Assembly: GCF_024360925.2 (NCBI RefSeq)
Contig: NZ_CP113517.1
Coordinates: 558,001-622,000 of the forward strand
Direction of reading: 5' to 3'
Length of the DNA stretch: 64,000 nt
From: Methylomonas rapida
Lineage (GTDB): Bacteria > Pseudomonadota > Gammaproteobacteria > Methylococcales > Methylomonadaceae
Each line of letters begins with the position of its first letter. The first letter of the stretch is position 1. The translations under genes were made by a program, and so were the position numbers. Below, one piece after another: positions 25,642-36,157 of this stretch. Under the pieces are notes generated by a model that did not search any database, had not been told where the DNA came from, and was given only the letters and a program-made list of their open reading frames with translations.

Positions 25642-26271
25642 GTGGAAGAAATCAAAGATAAATCCCTACAGACCTATCTGGACGAACTGGCCAGTAAACA
25701 GCCAACACCCGGCGGTGGTAGCGCGGCCGCGTTGATGGGGGCACAGGCCGCCGCCTTAGTCAGCATGGTGTGCAACTTGACGCTAGGCAAACCCAAATAC
25801 GCCGAAGTCGAAGCGGACATGCAAGCCCTGCTGGCCGAGTCCGAGGCCTTGCGGGAAACCTTGACCGGCATGATCAAGGCCGACGTCGACGTGTTCAACA
25901 AATTGATGGCCTGTTACGGCCTGCCCAAAGCTACCGACGAGGAAAAAGCCCAGCGTAGTGCGCAAATCCAGTGGGTATTACGCGAAGCTACCGAGGTGCC
26001 GCTGGAATGCGCCAAGGCTTGCGCCAAAGCCATTGCATTGAGCAGGATCGCGGCCGAAAAAGGCAATCTGGGCGTGATCAGCGATGCCGGCGTCGCCGTG
26101 ATGTCGGCTTATGCCGGTCTGAAAAGCGCGGCACTGAACGTAGAGATCAATGCCGCCAGCCTGAAAGACCGCGCTTTTGCGGATGTCAAGCTGGCCGAGC
26201 TAAATACAATCATGCAGACTGCCGACCACGAGGCCGAAGCGATTTATCAGATCGTCAAGGGCAAGTTGTAA
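25642..26271 (+). CDS. fchA: Cyclodeaminase/cyclohydrolase family protein (methenyl-THF cyclohydrolase-like)
   Basis: A 209-residue FTCD_C-family protein; members hydrolyse methenyl-tetrahydrofolate or deaminate formimino-THF. Diagnostic motif TPGGGSAAALMGAQAAALVSMV at the N-terminus, then ECAKACAKAIALSRIAAEKGNLGVISDAGVA and LNVEINAASLKD. Starts with GTG at 25642, 10 bp after cysS. In methylotrophs FchA-type enzymes serve the H4F C1 branch, which fits my guess at the organism, but no other folate gene is adjacent. Confidence 0.85.
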   Translation: MEEIKDKSLQTYLDELASKQPTPGGGSAAALMGAQAAALVSMVCNLTLGKPKYAEVEADMQALLAESEALRETLTGMIKADVDVFNKLMACYGLPKATDEEKAQRSAQIQWVLREATEVPLECAKACAKAIALSRIAAEKGNLGVISDAGVAVMSAYAGLKSAALNVEINAASLKDRAFADVKLAELNTIMQTADHEAEAIYQIVKGKL

Positions 26272-26279
26272 GCCGGGCT

Positions 26280-26786
26280 TTAGTCATTTCCGTTCAAAGC
26301 GGCCAGTGCGCTGGTGTAATCCGGTTCGTCGGCGATTTCCTTGACTAATTCCGTATAAATGACCCGGTCGTTTTCGTCGATGATGACGATGGCGCGCGCG
26401 GTCAGGCCGGCCAGGATGCTGTCCAAGAGCTCGACGCCGTAATCGCGGGCGAAGCTGGAGCGGAAAGTCGATAAGGCTGTGACATGCTTGATTCCTTCGA
26501 TTTCGCAAAAGCGGGCCTGGGCGAAGGGCAGGTCGGCGGAAATGACCAGCACTACGGTATTGTCCAGATGCGCGGCCTTTTCGTTGAATTTGCGGGTTGA
26601 GGTCGCGCAGGTCGGCGTATCCAGGCTAGGCACGATGTTCATGACCTTGCGTTTGCCGGCAAAGGCTTCCAGGCCGACGTCCTGCAATTTGCGATTGGTC
26701 AGCTTGAACTCGGGCGCCTGGCTGCCGATGGCGGGCAAGTCGCCGCAGGTGTTGATGGGTTTGCCTTGGAAAGTGATGCTAGCCAT
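26280..26786 (-). CDS. tpx: Thiol peroxidase
   Basis: A 168-residue atypical 2-Cys peroxiredoxin that reduces alkyl hydroperoxides with thioredoxin. Peroxidatic Cys in PSLDTPTCATSTRKFNE, resolving Cys in FCEIEGI. An ATGCTCCTGAGTGGG-type leader on the minus strand provides a GGAG site upstream of the ATG. Convergent with fchA with only 8 bp between the stops. Confidence 0.96.
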   Translation of the reverse strand: MASITFQGKPINTCGDLPAIGSQAPEFKLTNRKLQDVGLEAFAGKRKVMNIVPSLDTPTCATSTRKFNEKAAHLDNTVVLVISADLPFAQARFCEIEGIKHVTALSTFRSSFARDYGVELLDSILAGLTARAIVIIDENDRVIYTELVKEIADEPDYTSALAALNGND

Positions 26787-26815
26787 AACGATGCTCCTGA
26801 GTGGGTATGATTTTT

Positions 26816-28207
26816 CTATTTCTTCCGCTTGGTGAAATCGATCAGGCGTTTCCGCTTCTTGATCTGCCTGTCGCTCAGTTTGTTTTTCTGGCCGTGGAAC
26901 GGGTTTTCCGGCGACTTGAAGACTAGGCGTATCGGCGTGCCTTGCAGTCTTAGCTGCTCGCGGTAGTAGTTCATCAAATAACGTTTATAGGCGGCCGGTA
27001 AGGCATCGGTCTGCACACCGTGGATCACCACGACCGGCGGATTGCGGCCGCCCTGATGCGCGTATTTCAGCTTGATGCGGCGGCCGCCGACCAAGGGTGG
27101 CTGGTGCGCGGCGATGGCGTCGCTCAAGATCCGGGTCAATACCGGCGTGGACATGTCTATCATGGCCGAGTCGTACAGGCTATGAACGACGTCGAACAAT
27201 TTGCCGACGCCGCTGCCGTGCAGCGCAGAGATGGGGTGCTTTTCGGCGAAATCCAGAAACGACAGTTTCATCTCGATCTGTTTCTTGACGAAGTCGCGGT
27301 GCTCGGCGCTGAGACCGTCCCATTTATTTAGGCCTATGATCAAGGCCCGGCCGGCTTCCAATACCAGACCCAGAATGTGCGCGTCCTGATCGGTGACGCC
27401 TTCGCGGGCGTCGATCAAATAGATCACCACATGCGCCTTTTCAATGGCCTGCAACGATTTGATGATACTGAATTTTTCCACCGTCAACGACACGCGGGAA
27501 CGGCGGCGCATGCCGGCGGTATCGATCAGCGTGAACTTCTGGCCGTTGCGCTCAAACGGAATATAAATGCTGTCGCGGGTCGTGCCGGCTTCATCGAACA
27601 CCACCACGCGCTCTTCGCCGAGCAGACGATTGACCAGCGTGGATTTGCCGACGTTTGGTCGGCCGACGATGGCTATCGCAATGCCGGGGTCTTGTTCCTC
27701 GAACTCGTCTTCAAGCGGCGGGATCAAGTCGTCGATGCGGCCTAGCAGTTCGTGGACATTGCGACCGTGCGAGGCGGCAATCGGCACGGGCTCGCCCAAC
27801 GCCAAACTGTAAAAATCGTGGGTGACCGTGTTGCTGTCGATGCCGTCGATTTTGTTCACGACCAACACCACGGGTTTGCCCAGCTTGCGCAGCATGTCGG
27901 CGATGGCTTGGTCGGCGGCGTTGATGCCGTCGCGGGCGTCGACCAGGAAAAACACCACGTCGGCTTCCTGCAGCGCGATTTCGACCTGCTTCTTGGCGAA
28001 GGCGTCTATGCCTTCCTGGTCGTCGGTGATGCCGCCGGTATCGACGACCAGGCAGTCGCGCTCGCCGCGTTTGACGCGGCCGTATTGGCGGTCGCGGGTC
28101 AGGCCGGGATAGTCGGCGACCAGAGCCTCGCGGCTACGGGTCAGGTAATTGAAAAGGGTGGATTTGCCGACATTGGGTCGGCCGACCAGAGCGATTACGG
28201 GTAGCAT
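26816..28207 (-). CDS. der: Ribosome-assembly GTPase Der (EngA)
   Basis: Der (463 aa) is a double-GTPase needed for 50S assembly. Two G domains in tandem: [23 protein letters not shown] and VNKIDG in the first, [22 protein letters not shown] and LNKWD in the second, then the KH-like domain ([24 protein letters not shown]). It lies 2 bp after bamB, at the end of the hisS-yfgM-bamB-der block, the usual gammaproteobacterial order. Confidence 0.97.
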   Translation of the reverse strand: MLPVIALVGRPNVGKSTLFNYLTRSREALVADYPGLTRDRQYGRVKRGERDCLVVDTGGITDDQEGIDAFAKKQVEIALQEADVVFFLVDARDGINAADQAIADMLRKLGKPVVLVVNKIDGIDSNTVTHDFYSLALGEPVPIAASHGRNVHELLGRIDDLIPPLEDEFEEQDPGIAIAIVGRPNVGKSTLVNRLLGEERVVVFDEAGTTRDSIYIPFERNGQKFTLIDTAGMRRRSRVSLTVEKFSIIKSLQAIEKAHVVIYLIDAREGVTDQDAHILGLVLEAGRALIIGLNKWDGLSAEHRDFVKKQIEMKLSFLDFAEKHPISALHGSGVGKLFDVVHSLYDSAMIDMSTPVLTRILSDAIAAHQPPLVGGRRIKLKYAHQGGRNPPVVVIHGVQTDALPAAYKRYLMNYYREQLRLQGTPIRLVFKSPENPFHGQKNKLSDRQIKKRKRLIDFTKRKK

Positions 28208-28209
28208 AG

Positions 28210-29424
28210 TTATCTCGCCTTCAAGGCCGCGAGGGTGCCGTCTTTTGCGTAAATGTAGACCGTGCCGTCGACGATGACCGGTTTGGCTTCGATCGGCGAA
28301 CTAGTGATTTGAGTGCGGCCGAGCATGCGACCGTCACTGGTGGAAAGCCAATGCACATAGCCTTCGAAGTCGCCGACCACGACATAATTGTCGTAAACGA
28401 TGGGCGCCGTCAGCTGGCGGTTGTGCAGCTCTTTTTGTTTCCATAACGAAGCGCCGTTGCGCTGATCGAGCTGCGATACTTCGCTATGTACATCCGTGAT
28501 GTACAGATAACGGAAATCGGCGCTGATGCCGGCATGAGAGGAAATATCCTGGTTACGCCAGATCACGTCGCCGTCCACTTCGGACAGGGAAACGGTGCCG
28601 CCGGTGAAACTGGAGACATAAATGGCTCCCCGGTTCGCCACGGGATCGACATCCAAATCGACCAGACGCTCGACTTCCGAGCGGCCGGTCGGCATCGCGA
28701 TGGTGGCTTCCCATAGACTTTTGCCGTCGCTGAGTTGCAGGGCTTGCATCTTGCCATTGGCCGAGCCGGCCATGACGCTGTCATCGATGACGATAGGCGC
28801 GCCGGCGCCGCGGATGCTCAATGCCGGCACGCTGTTTTCCGCCAGCCATACCTGCGAGCCGTCGGCTTCGCGTAGCGCAATCACCTTGCCGTCGGTGGTG
28901 CGAATAATGACGATACCCTTGGCTATCACCGGTACGGCTTGTACTTCGCTGGGGACGGTGGTCTGCCATTTTTGCGCGCCGGTAGCGATGTCGTAGGCCA
29001 CGACTTCACCGGATGTGCAGCCCATGACCAAGACGTCGCGACCCAGGCCGGGGCCGGCCGAATAAGCCAGTTCGCTGCTGGATTCCCAGATCAAATCACC
29101 GTTGAGGGTGCTGCGCGCCTGCAGCGTGCCCTCGCGATCGGCGGCGTAGATGCGGTCAGCCTGAACGGCTGGAATCAGCTTGAGGAATTGCTTGTCCGCG
29201 CCATCGCCGACCGAGGCTTTCCACAGGACTTCGACCTGCAATTCGGCTTGATATTCGGTCAATACGGCGGGTGGGTCGCTGGTGTCGTCCTCGCCGAATA
29301 TCGTATCCGACAGGCCCGAGATCAAGTCGCGGCCCGCGTCCAGACCCGCGCAGCCGGATAACAACGGCAGGCAGGCCAGGACGAGCCACAGGTAGCGCAG
29401 GGTTTTAAGCTCGGTCGTCAGCAT
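28210..29424 (-). CDS. bamB: Outer-membrane assembly lipoprotein BamB
   Basis: BamB (404 aa) is a beta-propeller lipoprotein of the BAM complex. A lipobox LLSGC at residues 21-25 follows a hydrophobic signal; the remainder contains PQQ-type propeller blades (for example [66 protein letters not shown]). Adjacent to yfgM and der as usual. Confidence 0.95.
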   Translation of the reverse strand: MLTTELKTLRYLWLVLACLPLLSGCAGLDAGRDLISGLSDTIFGEDDTSDPPAVLTEYQAELQVEVLWKASVGDGADKQFLKLIPAVQADRIYAADREGTLQARSTLNGDLIWESSSELAYSAGPGLGRDVLVMGCTSGEVVAYDIATGAQKWQTTVPSEVQAVPVIAKGIVIIRTTDGKVIALREADGSQVWLAENSVPALSIRGAGAPIVIDDSVMAGSANGKMQALQLSDGKSLWEATIAMPTGRSEVERLVDLDVDPVANRGAIYVSSFTGGTVSLSEVDGDVIWRNQDISSHAGISADFRYLYITDVHSEVSQLDQRNGASLWKQKELHNRQLTAPIVYDNYVVVGDFEGYVHWLSTSDGRMLGRTQITSSPIEAKPVIVDGTVYIYAKDGTLAALKAR

Positions 29425-29435
29425 AAGGGCGATGA

Positions 29436-30089
29436 TTATTTCGCGGCTTCGGGATTAAAGTCGGGCGTGGCAATGTCGTCCAGTTTGAACTGTACGAACG
29501 AGGTGGCTTGTCCTGTCTTGATGGCATTTTGGTAGGCGTTGCGCGCTTCATCCAAGCGGTCCATCGCGACATATAAATCGCCTTCCAGTTCATCGTAATT
29601 GACGGCGAAACCTTCTGCCTTGGCGGGATCGACGGCGGCAATCAGTTTCAAGCCCTCTTCGTATTGGCCGGTGGCCAGCATCAATTGAATCAGACGCAGG
29701 CGCGCCACATGCTGTAATTCCTCGCTACCGGGATTTTGCACTTGCTGTTGCAAAATGGCCTTGGCGCCTTCCAGGTCGCCTTGTTCGACTTTGCTTTTGG
29801 CTTTTTGCAACGCGGCAAAATGGGCGTAAGCCATTGAACCGTGTTCGGTAGCCAGTTGATCAGACAGTTTCTCGACCCCGGCATGGTCGTTTTTGCCGGC
29901 GCTATCGAGCAGGTTCTGGTAGAGCGCCGACGCCTGGCCGCGTTGTTCCATTTGATGATTTTGCCACAGGTTCCAGCCGGTTACGATGACGATGGCCGTT
30001 ACCACGCCGGCAATCAAGGACGTGCTATTGGCTTCCCACCATTTTTTCAGCTGTTCGACTTGTTCTTCTTCGGTATCGTAAATTGCCAC
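29436..30089 (-). CDS. yfgM: YfgM-like ancillary SecYEG subunit
   Basis: A 217-residue type II membrane protein: short cytoplasmic tail (MAIYDTEEEQVEQLKKWWEA), a single TM segment at about 23-42 (LIAGVVTAIVIVTGWNLW), then periplasmic TPR-like helices. YfgM associates with the translocon and PpiD in E. coli. It lies between hisS and bamB in the conserved order. Confidence 0.93.
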   Translation of the reverse strand: MAIYDTEEEQVEQLKKWWEANSTSLIAGVVTAIVIVTGWNLWQNHQMEQRGQASALYQNLLDSAGKNDHAGVEKLSDQLATEHGSMAYAHFAALQKAKSKVEQGDLEGAKAILQQQVQNPGSEELQHVARLRLIQLMLATGQYEEGLKLIAAVDPAKAEGFAVNYDELEGDLYVAMDRLDEARNAYQNAIKTGQATSFVQFKLDDIATPDFNPEAAK

Positions 30090-30110
30090 GGTAATATTTC
30101 TCGGTTGAGG

Positions 30111-31409
30111 TTATGCAAGAGGTTTGTTTTGATGCCAATCCTTGAGTCTTTGCAGCAAGGCGTCGTGACTCAGGGTGATCTGTTCCTGTTCGATACGCAG
30201 CGATTTCAGCGCTGCTTCGCCGCGTCCCGCTTCGTCGTCGCCCATGATGATGGCGAATGCAGCGCCGGACTTGTCGGCTTTTTTGAACTGGCTCTTAAAG
30301 CTGCCGCCACCGCAGTTGACTTGCAGTTTGAGGCCGGCGATTTCGTCGCGGATGCGTTCGGCCAGCAACAGACCGGCTTTTTCCGCCTCATCGCCGACTC
30401 GAACCAGGTAAACGTCCACGCTAGGCGCGATGTCCACGCTGTCGAGTTGTTCGACCAGAGCCAGTATGCGTTCCATGCCCATCGCGAAACCGATGGCGTG
30501 ATTGGCTTTGCCGCCCAGTTGTTCGATCAGGCCGTCGTAGCGGCCGCCCGCACAAATGGTGCCTTGGGCGCCGAGTTCGTCGGTGACCCATTCGAACACG
30601 GTTTTGCCGTAATAATCCAGGCCGCGCACCAGGCGGGTGTTGATCCGATAACTGATGTTCAGCTCGTCCAGCATGCTTCTCAGGCTGTTGAAATGCTTCA
30701 GGCTGTCCTCGCCCAGATATTCCAGTAACACCGGCGCTTCGCGCAGCATCAATTGCATGTCGGGGTTTTTGCTATCCAGGATGCGTAGCGGGTTGGTTTC
30801 CAGGCGGCGCCGGCTGTCTTCGTCCAACACATCGATATGCTGTTTGAAATATTCCACCAGCTTGCCGCGATAGGCCGCGCGTTCCTCGGTGGTGCCGAGG
30901 GAATTCAATTGCAATTCCACCTTGTCGCGGATGCCGAGTTTCTTCCAGAGGCGGTCGGTCAGCAGAATCATCTCGGCGTCGACATCGGGCCCCGGCATGC
31001 CATAGGTTTCCACGCCCAATTGATAAAACTGGCGATAACGGCCTTTCTGCGGGCGTTCGTGGCGGAACATCGGGCCGTAATACCACAAGCGATGGGTTTG
31101 ATTGTGCAACAGACCATGTTCCAGGCAGGCGCGCAAACAGCCGGCGGTGCCCTCCGGACGCAGGGTCAAGGAGTCGCCGTTACGGTCGTCGAAGGTGTAC
31201 ATTTCCTTTTCGACGATGTCGGTGACTTCACCTATCGAGCGTTTGAACAGTTCGGTTTTTTCGACGATGGGCAGGCGGATTTCCTGGTAACCGTAAGCGG
31301 CTAGCACCTGCCGGGCATTGTGCTCCAGCCACTGCCAATAGGGGGATTGTTCGGGCAGAATGTCATGCATTCCGCGGATGGCCTGAATGGCCTGTTGTTG
31401 TTTTGCCAT
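30111..31409 (-). CDS. hisS: Histidyl-tRNA synthetase
   Basis: A 432-residue class II synthetase. Motif 1 ([17 protein letters not shown]), motif 2 ([18 protein letters not shown]), histidine-binding [15 protein letters not shown] and [14 protein letters not shown], then motif 3 ([12 protein letters not shown]) are in order. It is followed at 21 bp by yfgM. The rodZ and ispG genes usually found between pilF and hisS are absent. Confidence 0.97.
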   Translation of the reverse strand: MAKQQQAIQAIRGMHDILPEQSPYWQWLEHNARQVLAAYGYQEIRLPIVEKTELFKRSIGEVTDIVEKEMYTFDDRNGDSLTLRPEGTAGCLRACLEHGLLHNQTHRLWYYGPMFRHERPQKGRYRQFYQLGVETYGMPGPDVDAEMILLTDRLWKKLGIRDKVELQLNSLGTTEERAAYRGKLVEYFKQHIDVLDEDSRRRLETNPLRILDSKNPDMQLMLREAPVLLEYLGEDSLKHFNSLRSMLDELNISYRINTRLVRGLDYYGKTVFEWVTDELGAQGTICAGGRYDGLIEQLGGKANHAIGFAMGMERILALVEQLDSVDIAPSVDVYLVRVGDEAEKAGLLLAERIRDEIAGLKLQVNCGGGSFKSQFKKADKSGAAFAIIMGDDEAGRGEAALKSLRIEQEQITLSHDALLQRLKDWHQNKPLA

Positions 31410-31429
31410 AAATGATTATCGACGCCGGA

Positions 31430-32197
31430 TTATTTGCTGATCGCGGATTTGACTTCGTTGGCCTCGGTGGAGGTCGGAAATGTGTTGAGTAACTGTTCTT
31501 TATAATTTTCCGCGCTCTGACTATTGCCCAATGCGCGTTCGGTCTGGAAACCATACCACAAGGTTATAGGACTGTGTTTCGCGACGGCGGTATAGCGCTC
31601 CAAAAACGCTCGTGCCGACATATATTGTTGTTTGTTATAACTGATTTTCATCATTTCCTGCAGCGCCGGCGGATAGGCCGGATTGGCTTGCAAGGCGCGG
31701 CGGAAATAGTCTTCGGCCTGGTTGGCGTCGCTTTGCTGGCGGCAAATGCCGATGTTCGTCAACGCCAGCCATGGCCGCTTGTTGATGGAGGAATCCAGCG
31801 ACTCTTGCAGCAAGGTCAGGCCCTTTTCCTGCATGCCGCGCTGACACAAAAACTGGCCGTAATTGTTTTTGATGCTGTAATTGTCGGGATCCTTGCCGAT
31901 GGCTGATTCGTAGTAGTCGGCGGCTTCCTCGTCATTCTTCATGCGTTCGTAATAGATCGCCAGCGCATTCAGGGTTTCCGCATTGCTGGAATCCAGGTCG
32001 TAGGCCGTTTCCAATTTTTCCTTCGCCACTTCCAGCATGTTCATTTCCAGATAGCGCACGCCCATTTGCAGATTCAGATCGGCTTTTTCCCGATTGCTCA
32101 TGCCGTTGCCGCCGAAGTCCGGCACCAGCGCGCAGGCGCTGGTCAAATTGCAGGCCACCAGGATGGCCAGAAAACGCAATTTGACGCTAGACCGCAT
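31430..32197 (-). CDS. pilF: Type IV pilus biogenesis lipoprotein PilF (PilW)
   Basis: PilF (255 aa) is a pilotin for the PilQ secretin; lipobox LTSAC at about residues 18-22, then tandem TPR motifs ([81 protein letters not shown]). Overlaps the end of rlmN by 11 bp. No other pilus genes are in the window; the position after rlmN is conserved. Confidence 0.9.
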   Translation of the reverse strand: MRSSVKLRFLAILVACNLTSACALVPDFGGNGMSNREKADLNLQMGVRYLEMNMLEVAKEKLETAYDLDSSNAETLNALAIYYERMKNDEEAADYYESAIGKDPDNYSIKNNYGQFLCQRGMQEKGLTLLQESLDSSINKRPWLALTNIGICRQQSDANQAEDYFRRALQANPAYPPALQEMMKISYNKQQYMSARAFLERYTAVAKHSPITLWYGFQTERALGNSQSAENYKEQLLNTFPTSTEANEVKSAISK

Positions 32198-33302
32198 GAT
32201 TCTCCATCCTGGCGTTTTGCAGTTTCAAATGCCTGCGGCTTTTATCCTGCACTTGCCCGACCAATTGTCCACAGGCCGCATCGATGTCTTCGCCGCGGGT
32301 CTTGCGTATCGTCGTGACGATGCCGGCGTTATGCAGCACATCGCGGAACTTCAGGATGGTCGCGGTATCCGAGCAGCGGTAAGGCGATTGTGGAAACGGA
32401 TTGAACGGAATCAGATTGACCTTGGACGGTACGTTTTTCAGCAACTTGACCAGGGTTTTGGCGTCTTCCAGGCTATCGTTGACGCCCGCCAGCATTACGT
32501 ATTCAAAAGTAATATGCTTGCGCGGCCCGATTTTGGCATATTCGCGGCAGGCTTCCATCAACTCGGCCAATGGGTATTTCTGATTGATAGGCACCAGTTG
32601 GTCGCGCAGTGCGTCATTGGGCGCATGCAGCGATACGGCCATGCTGACGTCGCAAGCCTGTCCCAAACGGTGCATCGCCGGTACCACGCCGGATGTGCTG
32701 ATGGTGACGCGGCGCTTGGACAGGCCATACGCGAAGTCGTCCATCATCAGATTCATCGCCGCGACGACATTGTCGAAATTCAATAAAGGCTCGCCCATGC
32801 CCATCATCACGACATTGGTGATGCGTCTTTCGGGCCCCAGGCGTTTCTGTGCCAGATACAGCTGGCCGATGATTTCGCCGGCGCTTAAATTGCGGTTGAA
32901 GCCTTGCTGCGCCGTGGAGCAAAAACTGCACGCCAGCGCGCAACCTACTTGTGACGAGATGCATAGGGTGGCGCGGCGTTCTTCCGGGATGTAAACGGTT
33001 TCCACCTTGTTGCCGCAATGGGTCTGCATGGCCCATTTGCAGGTGCCGTCGGACGCCAATTGCTCGGCGACGATTTCCGGCGTTTTGATTTCGCAGTGTG
33101 CTTTTAAATGCGTGCGCAGGGATTTGCTCAGGTTGGTCATGTCGTCGAAATCGACGACGCCTTCCTGATAAATCCATTTCAATAATTGAGTCGCGCGAAA
33201 GGGTTTTTCGCCCAGACCGACAAAAAAGGCCTGCAGGCCTTTTCTGTCGAGATCCAGCAGATTGATCAACGCCGGCTTAGCGGATGCGGTCGCAGAGTTC
33301 AT
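32187..33302 (-). CDS. rlmN: Dual-specificity 23S rRNA/tRNA (adenine-C2)-methyltransferase
   Basis: RlmN (371 aa) is a radical-SAM enzyme that methylates A2503 of 23S rRNA and A37 of some tRNAs. Cluster motif [17 protein letters not shown], upstream [32 protein letters not shown] and, near the end, [13 protein letters not shown] with a catalytic Cys. I start at the ATG at 33302 ([10 protein letters not shown]), which overlaps ndk by 26 bp; the frame stays open upstream but there it is the antisense-like shadow of ndk coding. Confidence 0.95.
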   Translation of the reverse strand: MNSATASAKPALINLLDLDRKGLQAFFVGLGEKPFRATQLLKWIYQEGVVDFDDMTNLSKSLRTHLKAHCEIKTPEIVAEQLASDGTCKWAMQTHCGNKVETVYIPEERRATLCISSQVGCALACSFCSTAQQGFNRNLSAGEIIGQLYLAQKRLGPERRITNVVMMGMGEPLLNFDNVVAAMNLMMDDFAYGLSKRRVTISTSGVVPAMHRLGQACDVSMAVSLHAPNDALRDQLVPINQKYPLAELMEACREYAKIGPRKHITFEYVMLAGVNDSLEDAKTLVKLLKNVPSKVNLIPFNPFPQSPYRCSDTATILKFRDVLHNAGIVTTIRKTRGEDIDAACGQLVGQVQDKSRRHLKLQNARMENHAV

Positions 33303-33708
33303 TCGCAGAGAAGAAGTAAGCGATTTCTCTCGCGGCGGATTCTGACGCATCGGAACCGTGTACGGCATTTTCGTCGATGCTGACCGCGAAGTCGGCGCGA
33401 ATGGTGCCTGGGGCGGCCTCTTTAGGGTTGGTGGCACCCATCAGTTCGCGGTTTTTCAGAACGGCATTTTCGCCTTCCAGCACTTGCACGATCACAGGGC
33501 CAGAGGTCATGAAGCTGACCAAGTCCTTGAAAAAGCCGCGTTCCTTATGTTCGGCATAAAAGCCTTCGGCTTGTTCTTGGGTCAGTTGCAGCATTTTGGA
33601 TGCAACGACACGCAGGCCATTTTTTTCGAAACGGCTGACAATTTCCCCAATCACGTTTTTAGCGACGGCATCCGGCTTGATGATTGAGAAAGTACGTTCA
33701 ATTGCCAT
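33277..33708 (-). CDS. ndk: Nucleoside diphosphate kinase
   Basis: Ndk (143 aa) exchanges terminal phosphates between NTPs and NDPs. Diagnostic [43 protein letters not shown] and active His in [21 protein letters not shown]. Lies 55 bp downstream of secD, where secF would normally be, and its 3' end overlaps rlmN. Confidence 0.98.
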   Translation of the reverse strand: MAIERTFSIIKPDAVAKNVIGEIVSRFEKNGLRVVASKMLQLTQEQAEGFYAEHKERGFFKDLVSFMTSGPVIVQVLEGENAVLKNRELMGATNPKEAAPGTIRADFAVSIDENAVHGSDASESAAREIAYFFSANELCDRIR

Positions 33709-33762
33709 TATGTAAACTCCAGTTAGGGTGAATGTTAAAAAAATTGGTGCATTATAGCGCGT

Positions 33763-35610
33763 TTAGATCGACAGTTTTTCCACGCGACGGTCGCCGCCGT
33801 AGAACCAGTTCACCAGCATGCGGCTGCCGGAGATGGCGGTAAACATCGACGTCAGAATGCCGAGGCACAGTACGACCGCGAAGCCTTTGACGGGACCGGT
33901 GCCGAAACCAAACAACAACAAGGCTACCAGCAAGGTGGTGATGTTGGAGTCCAGAATCGTCGCGAAGGCCTTTTCGTAACCCAGGAAAATACTGGCCTGC
34001 GGACTTTGTCCATTGCGGACTTCCTCGCGTATGCGTTCGTTGATCAACACGTTGGCGTCCACCGCCATACCGAGCGTCAACACGATACCGGCCATGCCCG
34101 GCAGGGTCAGGGTGGCTTGCAGCAATGACAGAATGGCCGTCAGCAATACCAGGTTGAACAGCAAGGCAAAGTTCGCGATCAGACCGAAGCCGCGATAGTA
34201 AATGGCCATGAAGGCGACGACGACCAAAAAGCCGACGACGATGGACATCATGCCCTGGTCGATGTTTTCCTGGCCGAGACTGGGGCCGACGGTGCGTTCT
34301 TCGGCGATTTCAACCGGGGCCGCCAGCGCGCCGGCTCTCAATAGCAGTGCCAGGTTGCGGGCTTCCTGAGGGCTATCCAGGCCGGTGGTTTGGAAGCGTT
34401 TGCTGAACGAGTCGCGAATCGTCGCGACGCTGATGACTTTTTCGATTTTTTCCTTGTGCTGAACTTTCTGGCCATTGATCAGGCGGGTTTCCGATTTGTA
34501 CTCGATGAATACCACGGCCATCGGCTTGCCGATGTTTTCCTGGGTCAATTTGCCCATTTTCTTGGCGCCCGCGCCGTCCAGCGTAATGAATACGGCGGCC
34601 TGGCCGTCTTGGTCCATGCCGGAGGAGGCGTCGGTGATTTGGTCGCCGGTGACGATCACCGAGCGTTTCAACAGAATGGGGGCGCCGTTCTTGTCTTTAT
34701 ACAGGCGGCTGCCCACGGGGACATGGCCGGCGACGGCGGCATTGACATCGTTTTCGACATCCACCAGACGATATTCCAGAGTCGCGGTGGTGCCCAGCAG
34801 TTCCTTGGCGTGGGCGGTGTCTTGCACGCCGGGTAACTGCACGACGATGCGGCTGGTGCCTTGTTGCTGGATGACGGGTTCGGCAACGCCCAATTCATTG
34901 ACCCGATTACGCAACGTGGTGATGTTTTGTTCCAGCGCGGATTTTTTGATCGCGAAAATTTCGCGTTCGGGCAGCGTCAACAAGAATTCGTTGGTGCCGC
35001 TTTCGCTTAGGTCCAGATTGCGAAAATCCTTGTTCAATACCGCGGCAGCGGCCACCCGATTTTCTTCGTCGGCCAGCACGACCTTGATGCCGTTGGCTTC
35101 CTTGGAGACCGATTGGTAACGGACCTTGGCTTCGCGGAAGGCGCCGCGGATATCATTGCCGTAGCGTTCCTCGGCTTGTTTCACCGCGGTATCCATGTCC
35201 ACTTCCAGCGTGAAATGCACGCCACCACGCAGGTCCAGGCCAAGATACATCGGTTTTGCACCCAACGCGGTCAACCATGCCGGCGTGGCTGGCGCCAGAT
35301 TCAGGGCGACGGTTGCCCGACCGGACATCTTGTTGCTGAGCATGTCGGCGGCTTTCATCTGATCGTCGGTGTTGTTGAAGCGGGCCAGGATTTTGCCGTC
35401 CTGGAATTCGAACGCCTTCAATGGGTAGCCGGCGTTTTTGATGCTGGCGGCTATTTCGTCGGCCTGGCTTTGTTGCAGCGGTGTGGCGTTGCTGGAAGCC
35501 AGCTGAACTGCAGGATCGTTGCCGTAGACATTGGGTAGTGCGTAAATAATGCCGAAAACCAGAACGGTCAAGACTAGAATGTTTTTCCAGAGCGGGAAAT
35601 AATTTTGCAT
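33763..35610 (-). CDS. secD: Protein translocase subunit SecD
   Basis: SecD (615 aa) uses the proton-motive force to pull proteins through SecYEG. First TM at residues 8-27, the periplasmic P1 domain (MYLGLDLRGGVHFTLEVDMD, NTTTLRNRVNELGVAEPVIQQQG, IVVQLPGVQDTAHAKELLG), then six TM segments with LTLGMAVDANVLINERIREE. The C-terminus is complete (WFYGGDRRVEKLSI). The expected partner secF is not downstream; ndk follows after 55 bp. Confidence 0.97.
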   Translation of the reverse strand: MQNYFPLWKNILVLTVLVFGIIYALPNVYGNDPAVQLASSNATPLQQSQADEIAASIKNAGYPLKAFEFQDGKILARFNNTDDQMKAADMLSNKMSGRATVALNLAPATPAWLTALGAKPMYLGLDLRGGVHFTLEVDMDTAVKQAEERYGNDIRGAFREAKVRYQSVSKEANGIKVVLADEENRVAAAAVLNKDFRNLDLSESGTNEFLLTLPEREIFAIKKSALEQNITTLRNRVNELGVAEPVIQQQGTSRIVVQLPGVQDTAHAKELLGTTATLEYRLVDVENDVNAAVAGHVPVGSRLYKDKNGAPILLKRSVIVTGDQITDASSGMDQDGQAAVFITLDGAGAKKMGKLTQENIGKPMAVVFIEYKSETRLINGQKVQHKEKIEKVISVATIRDSFSKRFQTTGLDSPQEARNLALLLRAGALAAPVEIAEERTVGPSLGQENIDQGMMSIVVGFLVVVAFMAIYYRGFGLIANFALLFNLVLLTAILSLLQATLTLPGMAGIVLTLGMAVDANVLINERIREEVRNGQSPQASIFLGYEKAFATILDSNITTLLVALLLFGFGTGPVKGFAVVLCLGILTSMFTAISGSRMLVNWFYGGDRRVEKLSI

Positions 35611-35685
35611 AAGTTTCCGTTTAGAGCAGTGTCAGCCTGGCTGCTGCAAAAAAATCAACAATGAGGGGGCTTGAACAACGATGTC

Positions 35686-36036
35686 TCAAGCTTTGGGTTT
35701 TTGTTTGTTGACGGTTTTAAAAGTGCCTTTGGGCATCATGTTGGCGATGGCGTGACGTTGTACTTGCAGAAAACTGTTTTCGCCCACTTCCAGTTTGACG
35801 AAATTGTCATCCAGTTCCACGACTTTGCCCAGGATGCCGCCGGTGGTGACGACTTCGGAACCTTTGCCCAGTGCCGCCAGCATTTGTTTTTGTTCTTTGT
35901 TGCGTTTGGATTGCGGGCGAATGAACAGGAAATAAAAGAATATCAAAATGCCCAACGGGAACAGCATGCCTTCGAATCCGGGTTGTTGCGCTGCTGGTGC
36001 GGCTTGGGCCATGGCATCAGAGATAAAAAAGCTCAT
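35686..36036 (-). CDS. yajC: Sec translocon accessory protein YajC
   Basis: A 116-residue single-pass membrane protein: one TM at about 24-43 (LFPLGILIFFYFLFIRPQSK), then GSEVVTTGGILGKVVELDDNFVKLEV. It precedes secD by 75 bp in the usual yajC-secD order. The upstream tgt/queA genes typical of this cluster are replaced by psd. Confidence 0.96.
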   Translation of the reverse strand: MSFFISDAMAQAAPAAQQPGFEGMLFPLGILIFFYFLFIRPQSKRNKEQKQMLAALGKGSEVVTTGGILGKVVELDDNFVKLEVGENSFLQVQRHAIANMMPKGTFKTVNKQKPKA

Positions 36037-36157
36037 CGTTATCCTCTTTAAATTATTATCGTCGTGTTGTAATGGATGTCCGGCCCGTGGCCAGAGAGTC
36101 CGGCATTATGCCACACTCGGGCCGGTTATCGCATGTCGGTTTGCTTTTCAGTTGTTA

